In this document: positions 24,476 to 33,454 of the stretch, in pieces | Numbering within the stretch: the first letter of the stretch is position 1 | Layout: each line of letters starts with the position of its first letter | NCBI GenBank assembly: GCA_934463175.1 | Contig: CAKSIW010000017.1 | Location: 1 to 36,742 of the forward strand | Length of the DNA: 36,742 nt | Direction of reading: 5' to 3' | Origin: an uncultured Clostridia bacterium | GTDB lineage: Bacteria > Bacillota > Clostridia > Monoglobales > Monoglobaceae | Made by a program: the position numbers and the translations under genes | Notes under the pieces: model-generated | What the model was told of the DNA's origin: nothing | The model's database searches: none | The model's input: the letters and a program-made list of their open reading frames with translations, nothing else

Positions 24476-26434
24476 CTATACAATTCGTTTGAACATCTTT
24501 TCAATCTCGCGTTTCGTGAACCGAATCTTAATCGGTCTGCCGTGCGGACAGGTTGTGATTCCGCACGATTCCATTTCCCCGGTGTCGCGGACAAGAGCCT
24601 CCATTTCGGGAAGGCTCAGACGTTTGTTCGCCTTGATTGCATAGCGGCACGAAATCATGTCAAGCATTCGCTCCTCAAAGCTCATCCGCGCAGACGGTCT
24701 GCCGTCCGCCAGAATCGGAATCAGCTCCAGAACAAGTGCGCGGATTTCGTCATCGCTCCCGATGAACGGCGTCTCGCGGATTATTGCCGCTCCGCTCCCG
24801 AACTCCTCAATCACAAACCCAAGCTTTGCAAATTCCTCCGCATGGTCACGGATTGTCTGCATTTCTCCGCGGTCGGCTTCCAGAACGACAGGCGCAAGCA
24901 GAACCTGACCGAGTGCCCTGTTTTCCTCATAATCCTTCTTCAGAAGCTCAAACCTTTTCCGCTCATGAGCCGCATGCTGGTCAATCATGAACATCTCGCC
25001 GCCGCTCTCCGCAATAATATATGTATCGAAAACCTGTCCGACAATCCGAACCGTCTCCGCCTTTTCCTCAATGAATCCGCACTCCTCATCAACCGCAAAC
25101 GGCAGCTCCTCCTCGGGCGCGGCATTCTCTTCCGTGCGCACATCTTTCGTGCCGTTCCCCTCGGTCATCGGTGCTGCAAAGCCTTCGTCCTCATGCGCCG
25201 CACCGTCTCCCTCATTGAACACCATTTTTGGCTTGCTCTCTCTTTTCATGCTGTCCAGAATATCTGCAATCAGCTGTTTGTCGGGCTTTTCGGGCAAATA
25301 TGCCTTCGGGTTGAATGAGCCGTCCGCACGTCTCAGCGGAATCTCCGCCGCTCCGCTCTTCAGTCCGCTCCCCGTCTCTGCTCTCCGTGCAGATGCCTCG
25401 GACGCTGCCCCGTCTTTTGCATCAAGCGTCGGCTCTGTGCGTCTTTCTTCGGCATAAAGAGTGTTTTTCACCGCGTGGTATACTATGTCATAAACTTCCT
25501 TTTCGTTTGCAAACTTGATTTCGGTTTTTGCAGGGTGGACATTCACATCAACCAGCTGCGGCGCAAGCTCAATGTTCAGCACAAAAAACGGAAATCTGCC
25601 CGTCATGAGCGTGTTTCTGTATGCCTCCTCAACAACCTTTGACACAACATGGTTTTTGATGTATCTTCCGTTCACAAACAGGGTCTGCCGCGTTCTGTTT
25701 CCGCGTGCCTGATCGGGGCGGCCCACCGCACCGCGAACCTTAACGCCGTTCTCCTCATGGTCAACCTCCATGATTCCGCGTGCCGCCTCAATTCCGTATA
25801 TTTTCAGAATTGCGTTTTTCAGCTGACCGTCACCCGTGGTTGAAAACTGCTCCTTGCCGTCCGCAATGAAGCAAAACGAAATATCGGGGCGCGACAGCGC
25901 AATTCTGCTCATGACATCGGCAACATATCCCGTCTCGGTTGAATTTTTCTTCATGAATTTCATTCGGGCAGGCACATTTGCAAAAAGGTTTTCAACAATC
26001 ATGACCGTGCCGTCTCCGCACATAACGGAGGATTTTTCGGTCGGCACGCCGTGGGAAAGGGTCATATGCGCCCCCTCCTCCGCGTCCGCCGTCTTTGAAA
26101 GAACCTCAACGTCCGCAACTGCACAAATGCTCGCCAGTGCTTCTCCGCGGAAACCCATCGTTTCTATGCTGAACAGATCGTCTATGTCGCGGATTTTGCT
26201 TGTCGCATGACGGACAAACGCAAACTCCAGCTCGTCCGCCGCAATGCCGCGTCCGTTGTCCTCAACGCGGATATAGCTTATTCCGCCGTCTCTTATTTCC
26301 ACGGTAATTCTGTCCGCACCTGCGTCAATTGAATTTTCAACAAGCTCCTTCACAACCGCCGAAGGACGCTCCGCAACCTCGCCTGCGGCAATCTTGTCCG
26401 CAACAAGCTGCGGCAAAACCCGAATTTCAGCCAT
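24476..26434 (-). CDS. mutL: DNA mismatch repair protein MutL (endonuclease type)
   Basis: 652 residues. The N-terminal GHKL ATPase shows ELVENSIDAGA (E33 catalytic, N34), DNGRGI and HATSKIRDIDDLF with GFRGEALASI. The C-terminal domain has the metal-dependent nicking motif DQHAAHERKRFE plus SCRYAIKANKRL and TTCPHGRPIKI, so it belongs to the endonuclease class used by bacteria without MutH. A long acidic linker joins the two. I chose the second of two adjacent ATGs (26434) because it sits 7 bp from AGGAGG; the first (26437) is only 4 bp away. A frame to 26461 is also open but lacks support. Confidence 0.97.
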   Translation of the reverse strand: MAEIRVLPQLVADKIAAGEVAERPSAVVKELVENSIDAGADRITVEIRDGGISYIRVEDNGRGIAADELEFAFVRHATSKIRDIDDLFSIETMGFRGEALASICAVADVEVLSKTADAEEGAHMTLSHGVPTEKSSVMCGDGTVMIVENLFANVPARMKFMKKNSTETGYVADVMSRIALSRPDISFCFIADGKEQFSTTGDGQLKNAILKIYGIEAARGIMEVDHEENGVKVRGAVGRPDQARGNRTRQTLFVNGRYIKNHVVSKVVEEAYRNTLMTGRFPFFVLNIELAPQLVDVNVHPAKTEIKFANEKEVYDIVYHAVKNTLYAEERRTEPTLDAKDGAASEASARRAETGSGLKSGAAEIPLRRADGSFNPKAYLPEKPDKQLIADILDSMKRESKPKMVFNEGDGAAHEDEGFAAPMTEGNGTKDVRTEENAAPEEELPFAVDEECGFIEEKAETVRIVGQVFDTYIIAESGGEMFMIDQHAAHERKRFELLKKDYEENRALGQVLLAPVVLEADRGEMQTIRDHAEEFAKLGFVIEEFGSGAAIIRETPFIGSDDEIRALVLELIPILADGRPSARMSFEERMLDMISCRYAIKANKRLSLPEMEALVRDTGEMESCGITTCPHGRPIKIRFTKREIEKMFKRIV

Positions 26435-26503
26435 CATCAATCCTCCTGTCACACTATGCACACGGAAGCCATGCCCGATATGCCCTGTATTTAAAAGTCA
26501 CCG

Positions 26504-26883
26504 TATTGTGTTCGGCTCACGCGCACCCGATCTGATTTCAGCACTGTGTTCGACTCACATGCGCCTGACCTGATTTCAGCACTGTGTTCGTCTCACGCAC
26601 GCCTGATCTGATTTCAGCACTGTGTTCGGCTCACGCGCACCCGATCTGATTTCAGCACTGTGTTCGGCTCACATGCGCCTGACCTGATTTCAACACTGTG
26701 TTCGGCTCACGTGCGCCCGATCTGATTTCAGCATTGTGTTCGGCTCACATGCGCCCGCTCTGATTTCAGCACTGTGTTCGTCTCACGCACGCCTGATCTG
26801 ATTTCAGCACTGTGTTCGGCTCATGTGCGCCTGATCTGATTTCAGCATTGTGTTCGGCTCACATGCGCCTGATCTGATTTTTT
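26504..26883. repeat. Minisatellite of ten 38-bp units between mutS and mutL
   Basis: The 475-bp gap between the mutS stop and mutL is filled almost entirely by exactly ten tandem 38-bp units without indels. Each begins CAYTGTGTTCG and ends TCTGATTTCAG. Variation is concentrated in the central block, for example CACGCGCACCCG, CACATGCGCCTG, CACGCACGCCTG and CACGTGCGCCCG. Units 3 and 8 are identical and units 1 and 4 differ by one base, showing expansion by multi-unit blocks. There are no unique spacers. Short unique sequences flank it on both sides (26435-26503 and 26884-26936); neither contains a clear promoter or terminator. Confidence 0.93.
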
Positions 26884-26936
26884 GTTATCCACCCCCCGCC
26901 TCTTAAAATCGGGGAGCGGACAGCCGACATCAAGCA

Positions 26937-29570
26937 CTACATATTCTGCGCCTTTGCCTTCAGCGCGTAAAGCTTGGTCAATGCCTCCATCGGTGACATA
27001 TTATCAAGCTCCAAGCCCTTCAGCTCGCTTAAAACCTCATTTTCCTCCGACCACGAAAGGCTCAGCTGAGAGCTGTCCTCTCTCCCGGCACGTCCCTTGT
27101 CCGCACCCGTCGGAATTTTTTTCTCGGTCGGGCTTTTTCCGCCGTCTCTCTCCTCCAGAGCCTTCAGAATCGCCTTTGCGCGCCTTGTGACGTCCTTTTT
27201 GACGCCTGCAAGAGCCGCAACCTCAACGCCGTAGCTGCCGTCGGCACCGCCGCGGATAATCTTTCTCAAAAAGGTTATATCATCGCCGTTTTTCTTGACG
27301 GCAATGCAATAGTTCTTGACGTTTGCAATCCGCTCCTCCAGCTCTGTCAGCTCGTGATAATGCGTGGCAAACAGCGTTTTTGCTCCGCACCTGCGCTTGT
27401 CCGCAATATATTCAATGACCGACCACGCTATGCTCAGCCCGTCATATGTGCTTGTTCCTCTGCCGATTTCGTCAAGAATGACAAGGCTTTTGGCGGTTGC
27501 ACCGTCCAGGATATATGCAACCTCGCTCATCTCAACCATAAACGTGCTCTGTCCGGCAGACAAATCGTCCGACGCGCCGACACGGGTGAATATTTTGTCC
27601 ACCACGCCAATCTGTGCCGCAGCGGCAGGAACAAAGCTCCCGATCTGCGCCATCAGCACAATGATTGCGGTCTGCCTCATATACGTTGATTTTCCTGCCA
27701 TGTTCGGACCTGTTATAATCGAAATCTGATTTTCGCCGCAGTCTAAAACCGTGTCGTTCGGAATGAACGGAGCACCCTTGCTTATGCTCTCGACAACCGG
27801 GTGTCTGCCGTCCCTGATGACGATTCTGTCCGACATGTCAACCGTTGGCATGACATATCTGTTTTTCTCCGCAACAGCCGCAAGAGAACACAAAACGTCC
27901 AGCGTTGCAACCGCATGAGAGGTCTGCTGGATTCGGGCAACCTGCTCGGCAACAAGGTCGCGTATACGGCAGAACATTTCATATTCAATGTTCACAATCT
28001 GGCTTTCCGCCTCAACAATTTTTTCCTCAACCTCTTTTATCTGCGGTGTTATGTATCTTTCACAGTTGGAAAGAGTCTGCTTTCTCACAAAATAATCGGG
28101 AACCTCCGCCTTGTTCTGCTTGCTGATTTCAAGGTAATATCCGAAAACACGGTTATATCCGACCTTGATGTTTTTGATTCCCGTTTTTTCCTTTTCCTCC
28201 TCGGCAAAGCTGTTAATCCATTCAACGCCGCATTTCATGACCTCACGGCGCGAATCGACCTCACGGCTGAAGCCGTCGCGGATTAATCCGCCCTCGCGCA
28301 GCGATATGGGTGCTTCGGGGTCGATTGAATCCGTAATGATTTTCCTGACGTCCGAAAGGTCGTCAAGCTGCTGTCTGAGCCGCATGAGAACCCCCGAGCT
28401 GCATTCTCCCAGAAGCCGCTTTATCTCGGGCAAAGGCTCAAATGACGCAGCAATAGCCAAAAGCTCCTTGCAGTTCGCCGTTTTATATGTGATTCTGCTG
28501 ACGATTCTGTCAATATCCTGAATCCTCTTCATGCATTCGCAGATTTCCTCGCGCAGAATCGGCTCGGAAACCAGCTCACCCACCGCCTTGTGCCTGTTCT
28601 GTATCTTTGCACAGTTCACAAGCGGCATTGTTATCCATTTTCTCATCAGTCTGCTGCCCATTGAGGTTTTTGTCCTGTCAAGAACCGCAAGCAGGCTTCC
28701 CTTTGTTTTCTTGTCGCGCAGTGTCTCCAAAAGCTCAAGGTTTCTTATGCTGTATATGTCAAGCTCCATGAACTGCTGCTTGTCAATCGTTTCAACCCGT
28801 CTCAGGTTTGAAAGCTTTGTTTTCTGCGTCTCCTCCAAAAAATCAATGAGCGCGCCGAGACTGCGGATTGCATAGCCGTCCGCATCAACGCCCTCACAGT
28901 TTTCCAAGCCGAGCTTTTTCTCAACGCATCTCTTTGCTGTTTCGTGTTCATATGCCCAATTTCTGAAATTTTTAATCGGACAGCCGAACCTGTCGCGGAT
29001 TTTCTCCATGAGCCGTGTTCTCTCGTGCGCCTCAAGGTTCACAATCAGCTCCGACGGGCAGAATCTGCCGATTTCATTCATAATCTGCATTTCAAGACCC
29101 TCGCCGCAAAACTCATTCACCGAGATTTCGCCCGTGCTGATGTCCGCAAATGCCATTCCGCAATGCCCGCCCTCAATGCAGAGCGACGCAAGATAGTTGT
29201 TCTTTGTGTCGTCAAGTGCCGCCGCGTCCATAATCGTCCCGGGTGTCACAACGCGGATAACCTCGCGTCTGACAATTCCCTTTGCTTTTGACGGGTCCTC
29301 GGTCTGCTCGCAGATCGCCACAGTATAGCCGTTTTCGACAAGCCGCGCAATATAGCTGTCAACCGCATGAAACGGAACTCCGCACATCGGCGCGCGCTCC
29401 TCCTGACCGCAGTCTCTGCCCGTCAGGGTTATTTCAAGAACCTTTGACGCAATCTGCGCGTCCTCAAAAAACATCTCGTAGAAATCCCCGAGACGGTACA
29501 TCAGTATGCTGTCCTTATACTGATTTTTAATCTCAAAATATTGCTTCATCATTGGTGTATATTCAGCCAT
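26937..29570 (-). CDS. mutS: DNA mismatch repair protein MutS
   Basis: 877 residues, full length. The mismatch-wedging motif GDFYEMF is at residues 28-34 (F30, E32). The connector, lever and clamp regions follow, then the ATPase with Walker A GPNMAGKSTYMRQTA, a DDLSAGQSTFMVEM stretch, Walker B LVILDEIGRGTSTYDG and FATHYHEL. It ends with KKIPTG-type linker sequence and a helical tail. MutS recognises base mismatches and recruits MutL. The ATG at 29570 has AGAAAGG upstream at rather long spacing, but the N-terminus EYTPMMKQYFEIK is the family's. It follows ylbF by about 50 bp. Confidence 0.98.
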   Translation of the reverse strand: MAEYTPMMKQYFEIKNQYKDSILMYRLGDFYEMFFEDAQIASKVLEITLTGRDCGQEERAPMCGVPFHAVDSYIARLVENGYTVAICEQTEDPSKAKGIVRREVIRVVTPGTIMDAAALDDTKNNYLASLCIEGGHCGMAFADISTGEISVNEFCGEGLEMQIMNEIGRFCPSELIVNLEAHERTRLMEKIRDRFGCPIKNFRNWAYEHETAKRCVEKKLGLENCEGVDADGYAIRSLGALIDFLEETQKTKLSNLRRVETIDKQQFMELDIYSIRNLELLETLRDKKTKGSLLAVLDRTKTSMGSRLMRKWITMPLVNCAKIQNRHKAVGELVSEPILREEICECMKRIQDIDRIVSRITYKTANCKELLAIAASFEPLPEIKRLLGECSSGVLMRLRQQLDDLSDVRKIITDSIDPEAPISLREGGLIRDGFSREVDSRREVMKCGVEWINSFAEEEKEKTGIKNIKVGYNRVFGYYLEISKQNKAEVPDYFVRKQTLSNCERYITPQIKEVEEKIVEAESQIVNIEYEMFCRIRDLVAEQVARIQQTSHAVATLDVLCSLAAVAEKNRYVMPTVDMSDRIVIRDGRHPVVESISKGAPFIPNDTVLDCGENQISIITGPNMAGKSTYMRQTAIIVLMAQIGSFVPAAAAQIGVVDKIFTRVGASDDLSAGQSTFMVEMSEVAYILDGATAKSLVILDEIGRGTSTYDGLSIAWSVIEYIADKRRCGAKTLFATHYHELTELEERIANVKNYCIAVKKNGDDITFLRKIIRGGADGSYGVEVAALAGVKKDVTRRAKAILKALEERDGGKSPTEKKIPTGADKGRAGREDSSQLSLSWSEENEVLSELKGLELDNMSPMEALTKLYALKAKAQNM

Positions 29571-29622
29571 ATGTAACCATTTGCCTTTCTGCGGAAGATT
29601 TGTTGCGGCTGCACGTCATGCA

Positions 29623-30021
29623 TTAATGACAGCCGCCGCAGGTTGAACAGCTGCCGCTGCAGCCGCCGCTCTCGTTTTCCTGTCCCGTGATGAAATAGCT
29701 CAGAACCGCATTCACCTGCTGAACAAGCGAATCAAACACCTTGCTCGCCTCAATATATTCCGCAATCAGCTTGTTCTCCGCAATCTTGTCAAACTCCGCC
29801 TGAACATAGCTCTTAAACTCCGCAAGCTCCTCCTTTGACGGATTCTTGCCGCGCAGCTTTTCCGTTGCAGCCTTTCTGTTCTCGTTATATTTTCTCAGAA
29901 GCTCTGTCGCCTCGGCATCGTTGTTCATCGCGTCTGCCGCCGCGTCCGCACGCTGCTTTTCCTCACTCTGTGCAATCATTGTTCCAAGCTCCTGTGCCTT
30001 TTCGATAATCTCGTTTCTCAT
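29623..30021 (-). CDS. ylbF: YlbF/YmcA-family regulator with a cysteine-rich tail
   Basis: 132 residues, mostly helical (about 1-110, typical YlbF/Com_YlbF domain) with a tail rich in Gly, Ser and Cys ending CSGSCSTCGGCH. In Bacillus subtilis YlbF acts with YmcA and YaaT, where the complex binds iron-sulfur clusters and influences RNase Y-dependent RNA maturation and Spo0A activation. The cysteine tail would suit cluster binding; this is an inference. The ATG at 30021 has AGGAAGAGG at good spacing. It lies 18 bp after the miaB stop, a common clostridial neighbourhood. A hairpin (GCGGCTG 29605-29611 with CAGCCGC 29630-29636) encloses its stop codon. Confidence 0.88.
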   Translation of the reverse strand: MRNEIIEKAQELGTMIAQSEEKQRADAAADAMNNDAEATELLRKYNENRKAATEKLRGKNPSKEELAEFKSYVQAEFDKIAENKLIAEYIEASKVFDSLVQQVNAVLSYFITGQENESGGCSGSCSTCGGCH

Positions 30022-30039
30022 TTTTCCTCTTCCTTTCGT

Positions 30040-31440
30040 CTATTCTTCAATCTCGCCCATGAGCGACCATGTTTTTGGCTCTGTTATTCTCACCCTCAGC
30101 ATTTTCCCGATCAGCGACTTGTCGCCGCGGAAGTTGACAAGCTTTCCGCCGTCTGTCCGTCCGCTCAGGAAATCACCGTTCGTCTTGCTGACGCTCTCCG
30201 CAAGCACCGTTTCAACCCTGCCTGCATATCGGTCATTCTTCCGCTTTGAAATTTCGTTCTGAACCTCCAACATACGGTCAAAATTTGAATGCTTTTCTTC
30301 CTCTGTCAGGCAATCCTCCATTTCTGCCGCGGGCGTTCCGTGACGCTTTGAATATATGAACGAAAACACAAGGTCATATTCCACCTCGCGCAGAAGCGAA
30401 AGCGTTTCCTCAAAATCCTCATTTGTCTCGCCGGGGAAGCCGACAATTATATCTGTCGAAAGAACAACATCCGGAATTGCGCGTCTGACCTTTTCGATGA
30501 TTTCAAGATAGTGCGCACGCGTATAGCGGCGGTTCATCTTTTTCAGAATGCGGTCCGAGCCGCACTGAACAGGCAGATGGAGCTGCTTGCAGACCTTCGG
30601 CTCACTCGCCATGACCGAAATCAGCTCGTCCGAAATATCCTTGGGGTGTGATGTCATGAATCTGACTCTCTCAATCCCGTCAACGCCGCACACCGCCTTC
30701 AGAAGCTGTGCAAACGTCAGCCCGTCTGTCAGGTCATTGCCGTAGGAATTTACGTTTTGCCCGAGAAGCATGATTTCCTTATACCCCTGTGCCGCAATCT
30801 CCCGCGCCTCGCGCAGAATGTTCTCCGCGCTGCGGCTTCTCTCTCTTCCGCGGACATACGGCACAATACAGTATGTGCAGAAATTGTTGCAGCCATACAT
30901 GATCGGGAGCTTGGCAAGCGGCGGTGCACTCCGTTTGTATGAGGTATCCTCCGAAATTCTGCCCTCACTGTTCTCGGTGTCAAAAACCCTTGTGTGCTTC
31001 ATCGCCGTGTCAAGAATCTGCGGAAACCGATACAGCGCGTGGGTTCCGAAAACCATGTCAACATGAGGATATTTTTTGCGCACCGTCTCCGCAATATGCT
31101 CCTGCTGCATCATACAGCCGCACACGCCGATGAGAAGCCCCGGGTTCTTTGCCTTTTTATGCTTCAGTGCGCCGATATTCCCGAACACTCTCAGTTCTGC
31201 ATTTTCGCGCACCGCGCAGGTGTTATAAAGAATCAGATCCGCGCCCTCCGCGCTGTCCGAAAGCTCATAGCCCATATCGGAGAGCATGCCCGAGAGCTTT
31301 TCCGAATCGTTCTCGTTCTGCGCACAGCCGTATGTCTCGACAAACGCCAGCGGCACGCGTCCCGACGCTTGGTTTTTCATCTTTATCTTGTTAATATATT
31401 CACGTTGCAGCTCTGTCTCCGCCGCACTGATTTCCTTCAA
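30040..31440 (-). CDS. miaB: tRNA-2-methylthio-N6-dimethylallyladenosine synthase
   Basis: About 466 residues. A radical-SAM methylthiotransferase that completes ms2i6A37 on tRNA after MiaA. The N-terminal UPF0004 domain has the cluster cysteines in FVETYGCAQNENDSE, LYNTCAVRENAE and GVCGCMMQQEH. The radical-SAM motif is YGCNNFCTYCIVPYVRGRERSR, and a TRAM domain (about the last 60 residues) ends the protein. The start is not ATG. Two in-frame TTG codons, 31446 and 31440, follow GGAG at 31454-31451; the second has the better spacing (10 versus 4). A shortened, decayed copy lies at 34530-34661. It probably heads the transcription of ylbF and mutS. Confidence 0.95.
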   Translation of the reverse strand: MKEISAAETELQREYINKIKMKNQASGRVPLAFVETYGCAQNENDSEKLSGMLSDMGYELSDSAEGADLILYNTCAVRENAELRVFGNIGALKHKKAKNPGLLIGVCGCMMQQEHIAETVRKKYPHVDMVFGTHALYRFPQILDTAMKHTRVFDTENSEGRISEDTSYKRSAPPLAKLPIMYGCNNFCTYCIVPYVRGRERSRSAENILREAREIAAQGYKEIMLLGQNVNSYGNDLTDGLTFAQLLKAVCGVDGIERVRFMTSHPKDISDELISVMASEPKVCKQLHLPVQCGSDRILKKMNRRYTRAHYLEIIEKVRRAIPDVVLSTDIIVGFPGETNEDFEETLSLLREVEYDLVFSFIYSKRHGTPAAEMEDCLTEEEKHSNFDRMLEVQNEISKRKNDRYAGRVETVLAESVSKTNGDFLSGRTDGGKLVNFRGDKSLIGKMLRVRITEPKTWSLMGEIEE

Positions 31441-31478
31441 TATCAAAACACTCCATTCAAAATCCGTATATCATATTA

Positions 31479-31507
31479 ATTATACTATTTTACGCGGATT
31501 TTTGCAA
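31479..31507 (-). promoter_or_regulatory. Putative sigma-A promoter of miaB and following genes
   Basis: On the minus strand TTGCAA (31507-31502) and a perfect TATAAT (31484-31479) are separated by 17 bp, about 35 bp before the TTG start. The -35 box lies inside the 116-bp direct repeat. The distal copy of the repeat (34663 onward) keeps the -35 box but has lost the -10 box, in line with decay of the duplicated gene start. Confidence 0.65.
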
Positions 31508-31604
31508 TAGCTTTTGATAAAAATACTGTTATTTTTGCTTTGGACTGAAAATCGGCACAATGACGAACCCGAAAAAGACCGACGCCGCAATGCCGCCTGC
31601 CGCA
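31489..31604. repeat. 116-bp direct repeat, miaB-proximal copy
   Basis: Bases 31489-31604 align without gaps to 34663-34778, a constant offset of 3174 bp, with six substitutions by eye (110/116 identical). The repeat is made of the spoVAE 3' end and the spacer up to the miaB -35 box. It marks the left end of the AT-rich island. Beyond 31604 the sequence diverges at once into AT-rich DNA. Confidence 0.93.
31529..31604 (-). pseudogene. 3' fragment of spoVAE left at the island edge
   Basis: The last 25 codons of spoVAE are present here on the minus strand in frame through the stop (31531-31529). The visible end is VFFGFVIVPIFSPKQK, against VFFGFVIALIFNPKQK in the intact gene, so three residues have changed. 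No start or upstream part is present. It is part of the direct repeat and shows which gene stood next to miaB before the island arrived. Confidence 0.9.
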
Positions 31605-31636
31605 AGGGAAATGTCAGGGGTGCACCATAAAATTTT

Positions 31637-33262
31637 TTAAAGTGTGCTTTTAGCAGGAGCTTTTATCTCAAACACGTAATCGCCGTTTATTTCTAATATA
31701 CTCTTGTTATCATATATAAAATCATTATAATCAATTCTGTCAATAAGAAGAGTCTTTCCGATTAAATCTTCTTTAATTATTTCGTCTGTTTTTAAGATGA
31801 CATCTAATTTTTTATACATTCCGCACATTTCAAGATTGGGTATGGTTATAAACATTCTTCCCCTGTTATGCGTTTTAAATGTCATTTTATATCTGTTGTT
31901 TTTTAAAGGTTTAATCCTTAATTCCAGCTTATTTCCGACTGAAAATGTATCGCGGAAAATCCCCTCAAGACTATAGTAATCGGTCTTTTTCAGAGCATTA
32001 AATCCCATAAGCTCTTTAGTTTCCGCAAGGGCATTTTGTATAGCTGCGCAAACTCTGTTATCGCCGTAATAATCAGCGCATTTCATTCTCATGCGGATTG
32101 CAAAATCCGCCTGCATATAATAGTACAGCATCTCGTCAAAATCAGATTCTTCAATATTTTCATCATTACGATAAAAATTTCCAGCTCTTAAAGCAATATC
32201 TGCAAATTTACAGTCAAATTCACCGTTTGCAACGTATTTCCTGTTTTCGTTGTATAGCTGCCATATGATATTGTTTGCAGTTTCAGCGGATTTAATAACA
32301 CCGTATCCGTTTTTATACATATCCGCTATTTTATACTGTGCTTCGTAAATTTCATTAAATGCCGCAAATGAAAAATATTTATATGCTTCTTCATACTGCG
32401 GAACATCATTGTTGCATCTGCCGTAATAATATATATAGCCTAATGTATTTGCATAAAACGCTCTGTCCGGCATATCTTCCACCATTTCAATTAATTTAAG
32501 CATACATTCTTCCGCTCTTTTCCAATCGCATTCAAAAACTCTGTTTCCGCCGTAACAACCGTATCCGACGGCTAATAATCCTTGCTTATTGCCTTTTTTA
32601 CAAAGTTCTTCTGCGAATGATTTATATAGCTGTGCCAGCTCTTCGCTTGCATTGTTAAGCTCATAATCGGATTTGTATTTATCGAGAAATCTGATTTTTA
32701 TGTAATCGGGATAGCGACGCTTTGTTATGGGTTTATTTTGATCTTCGATATAATTTTGGATTTCTTTTTTTAATGAATCAAAATCAACGGTCAAACCGTG
32801 AACCGCCCAATCATACATCTCGTCTGCAAAATGTATTAAAACGTCATCTTCGGAATATATTTCCTCATCGTCATACTCCAATTCTGTAAACTCATCGCCA
32901 AAATAGCAAAACCATTGTTCGTAAAATTCATCGGCAGACATATTTGTTTCTTCTGTTCTATCTAAAACAGAAATCAAGTCCAAAGGAGTAATTTCATAAT
33001 TATCTTTATTAACAATACAAAAAGAATATCCGTCCTCGCCTACAAAATCGGACACGGTTTTTTCAAACCGTGCAAATTTCGCAAAATTCGCATAGCCTAC
33101 AGGAATATCCTGCAAAAGTAATACATCTTTATTTTTAAATGTAACTGTTTCCCATTCGTCATAAAGAGAAATCCGAACACTTTTAGAATTTACCTTTTCA
33201 ATTTCTCCAAATTGCCATTCCCCGTCATAATCTACCCTTACTTTATCTCCGATTTTAAACAT
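31637..33262 (-). CDS. Sel1-repeat protein with N-terminal SH3/Tudor-like domain, function unknown
   Basis: 541 residues, acidic and rich in Tyr, Asn and Asp, and clearly more AT-rich in DNA than its neighbours. Residues 1-50 (IGDKVRVDYDGEWQFGEIEKV...) look like a small SH3/Tudor-type barrel. Residues about 205-330 carry Sel1/TPR-like helical repeats, e.g. RAFYANTLGYIYYYGRCNNDVPQYEEAYKYF and AQYKIADMYKNGYGVIKSAETAN. The C-terminal 110 residues appear beta-rich. No signal peptide or membrane helix is seen. Sel1 proteins are protein-binding scaffolds and are common among toxin-immunity and effector loci. The ATG at 33262 has AAAGGAG. It lies in the island between the duplicated spoVAE-miaB junctions. 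Confidence 0.72.
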   Translation of the reverse strand: MFKIGDKVRVDYDGEWQFGEIEKVNSKSVRISLYDEWETVTFKNKDVLLLQDIPVGYANFAKFARFEKTVSDFVGEDGYSFCIVNKDNYEITPLDLISVLDRTEETNMSADEFYEQWFCYFGDEFTELEYDDEEIYSEDDVLIHFADEMYDWAVHGLTVDFDSLKKEIQNYIEDQNKPITKRRYPDYIKIRFLDKYKSDYELNNASEELAQLYKSFAEELCKKGNKQGLLAVGYGCYGGNRVFECDWKRAEECMLKLIEMVEDMPDRAFYANTLGYIYYYGRCNNDVPQYEEAYKYFSFAAFNEIYEAQYKIADMYKNGYGVIKSAETANNIIWQLYNENRKYVANGEFDCKFADIALRAGNFYRNDENIEESDFDEMLYYYMQADFAIRMRMKCADYYGDNRVCAAIQNALAETKELMGFNALKKTDYYSLEGIFRDTFSVGNKLELRIKPLKNNRYKMTFKTHNRGRMFITIPNLEMCGMYKKLDVILKTDEIIKEDLIGKTLLIDRIDYNDFIYDNKSILEINGDYVFEIKAPAKSTL

Positions 33263-33292
33263 ATAAATTTCTCCTTTGTTATGATATTGTTA

Positions 33293-33424
33293 TTACCAAT
33301 CAATCCAAATAATATCTTTTTCTGTTTGGCAACCATTCAAAAAATATTTCCTATTTTCAAACATCACATAATGGTCTTCGTATGAAAGCTTGTCAATAAA
33401 CTCATTTGCATTTCCATCAATCAT
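33293..33424 (-). pseudogene. Internally deleted copy of a small island gene family
   Basis: A 43-codon frame with an ATG at 33424 and GAGG upstream reads MIDGNANEFIDKLSYEDHYV, then MFENRKYFLNGC and ends EKDIIWIDW before TAA. Its beginning matches the beginning of the neighbouring frameshifted gene (NEFINKIYYGDEIEFKFDN...) and its end matches that gene's end (EKDIVVVFG). The roughly 55 residues between are missing. I therefore read it as a paralog with an internal deletion, not as a complete small gene, though a shortened product could still be made. Confidence 0.6.
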
Positions 33425-33454
33425 TGAAACTTTACCTCATTTAGTTGTTTTTTG

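Noticed and set aside
26504..26883. Possible CRISPR array in the mutS-mutL gap
   Set aside because: The 38-bp units follow each other directly with no unique spacers, and there is no cas gene in the window.
31447..31528. Riboswitch or leader upstream of miaB
   Set aside because: The short region contains a promoter and a spacer only; no conserved aptamer-like fold could be recognised.
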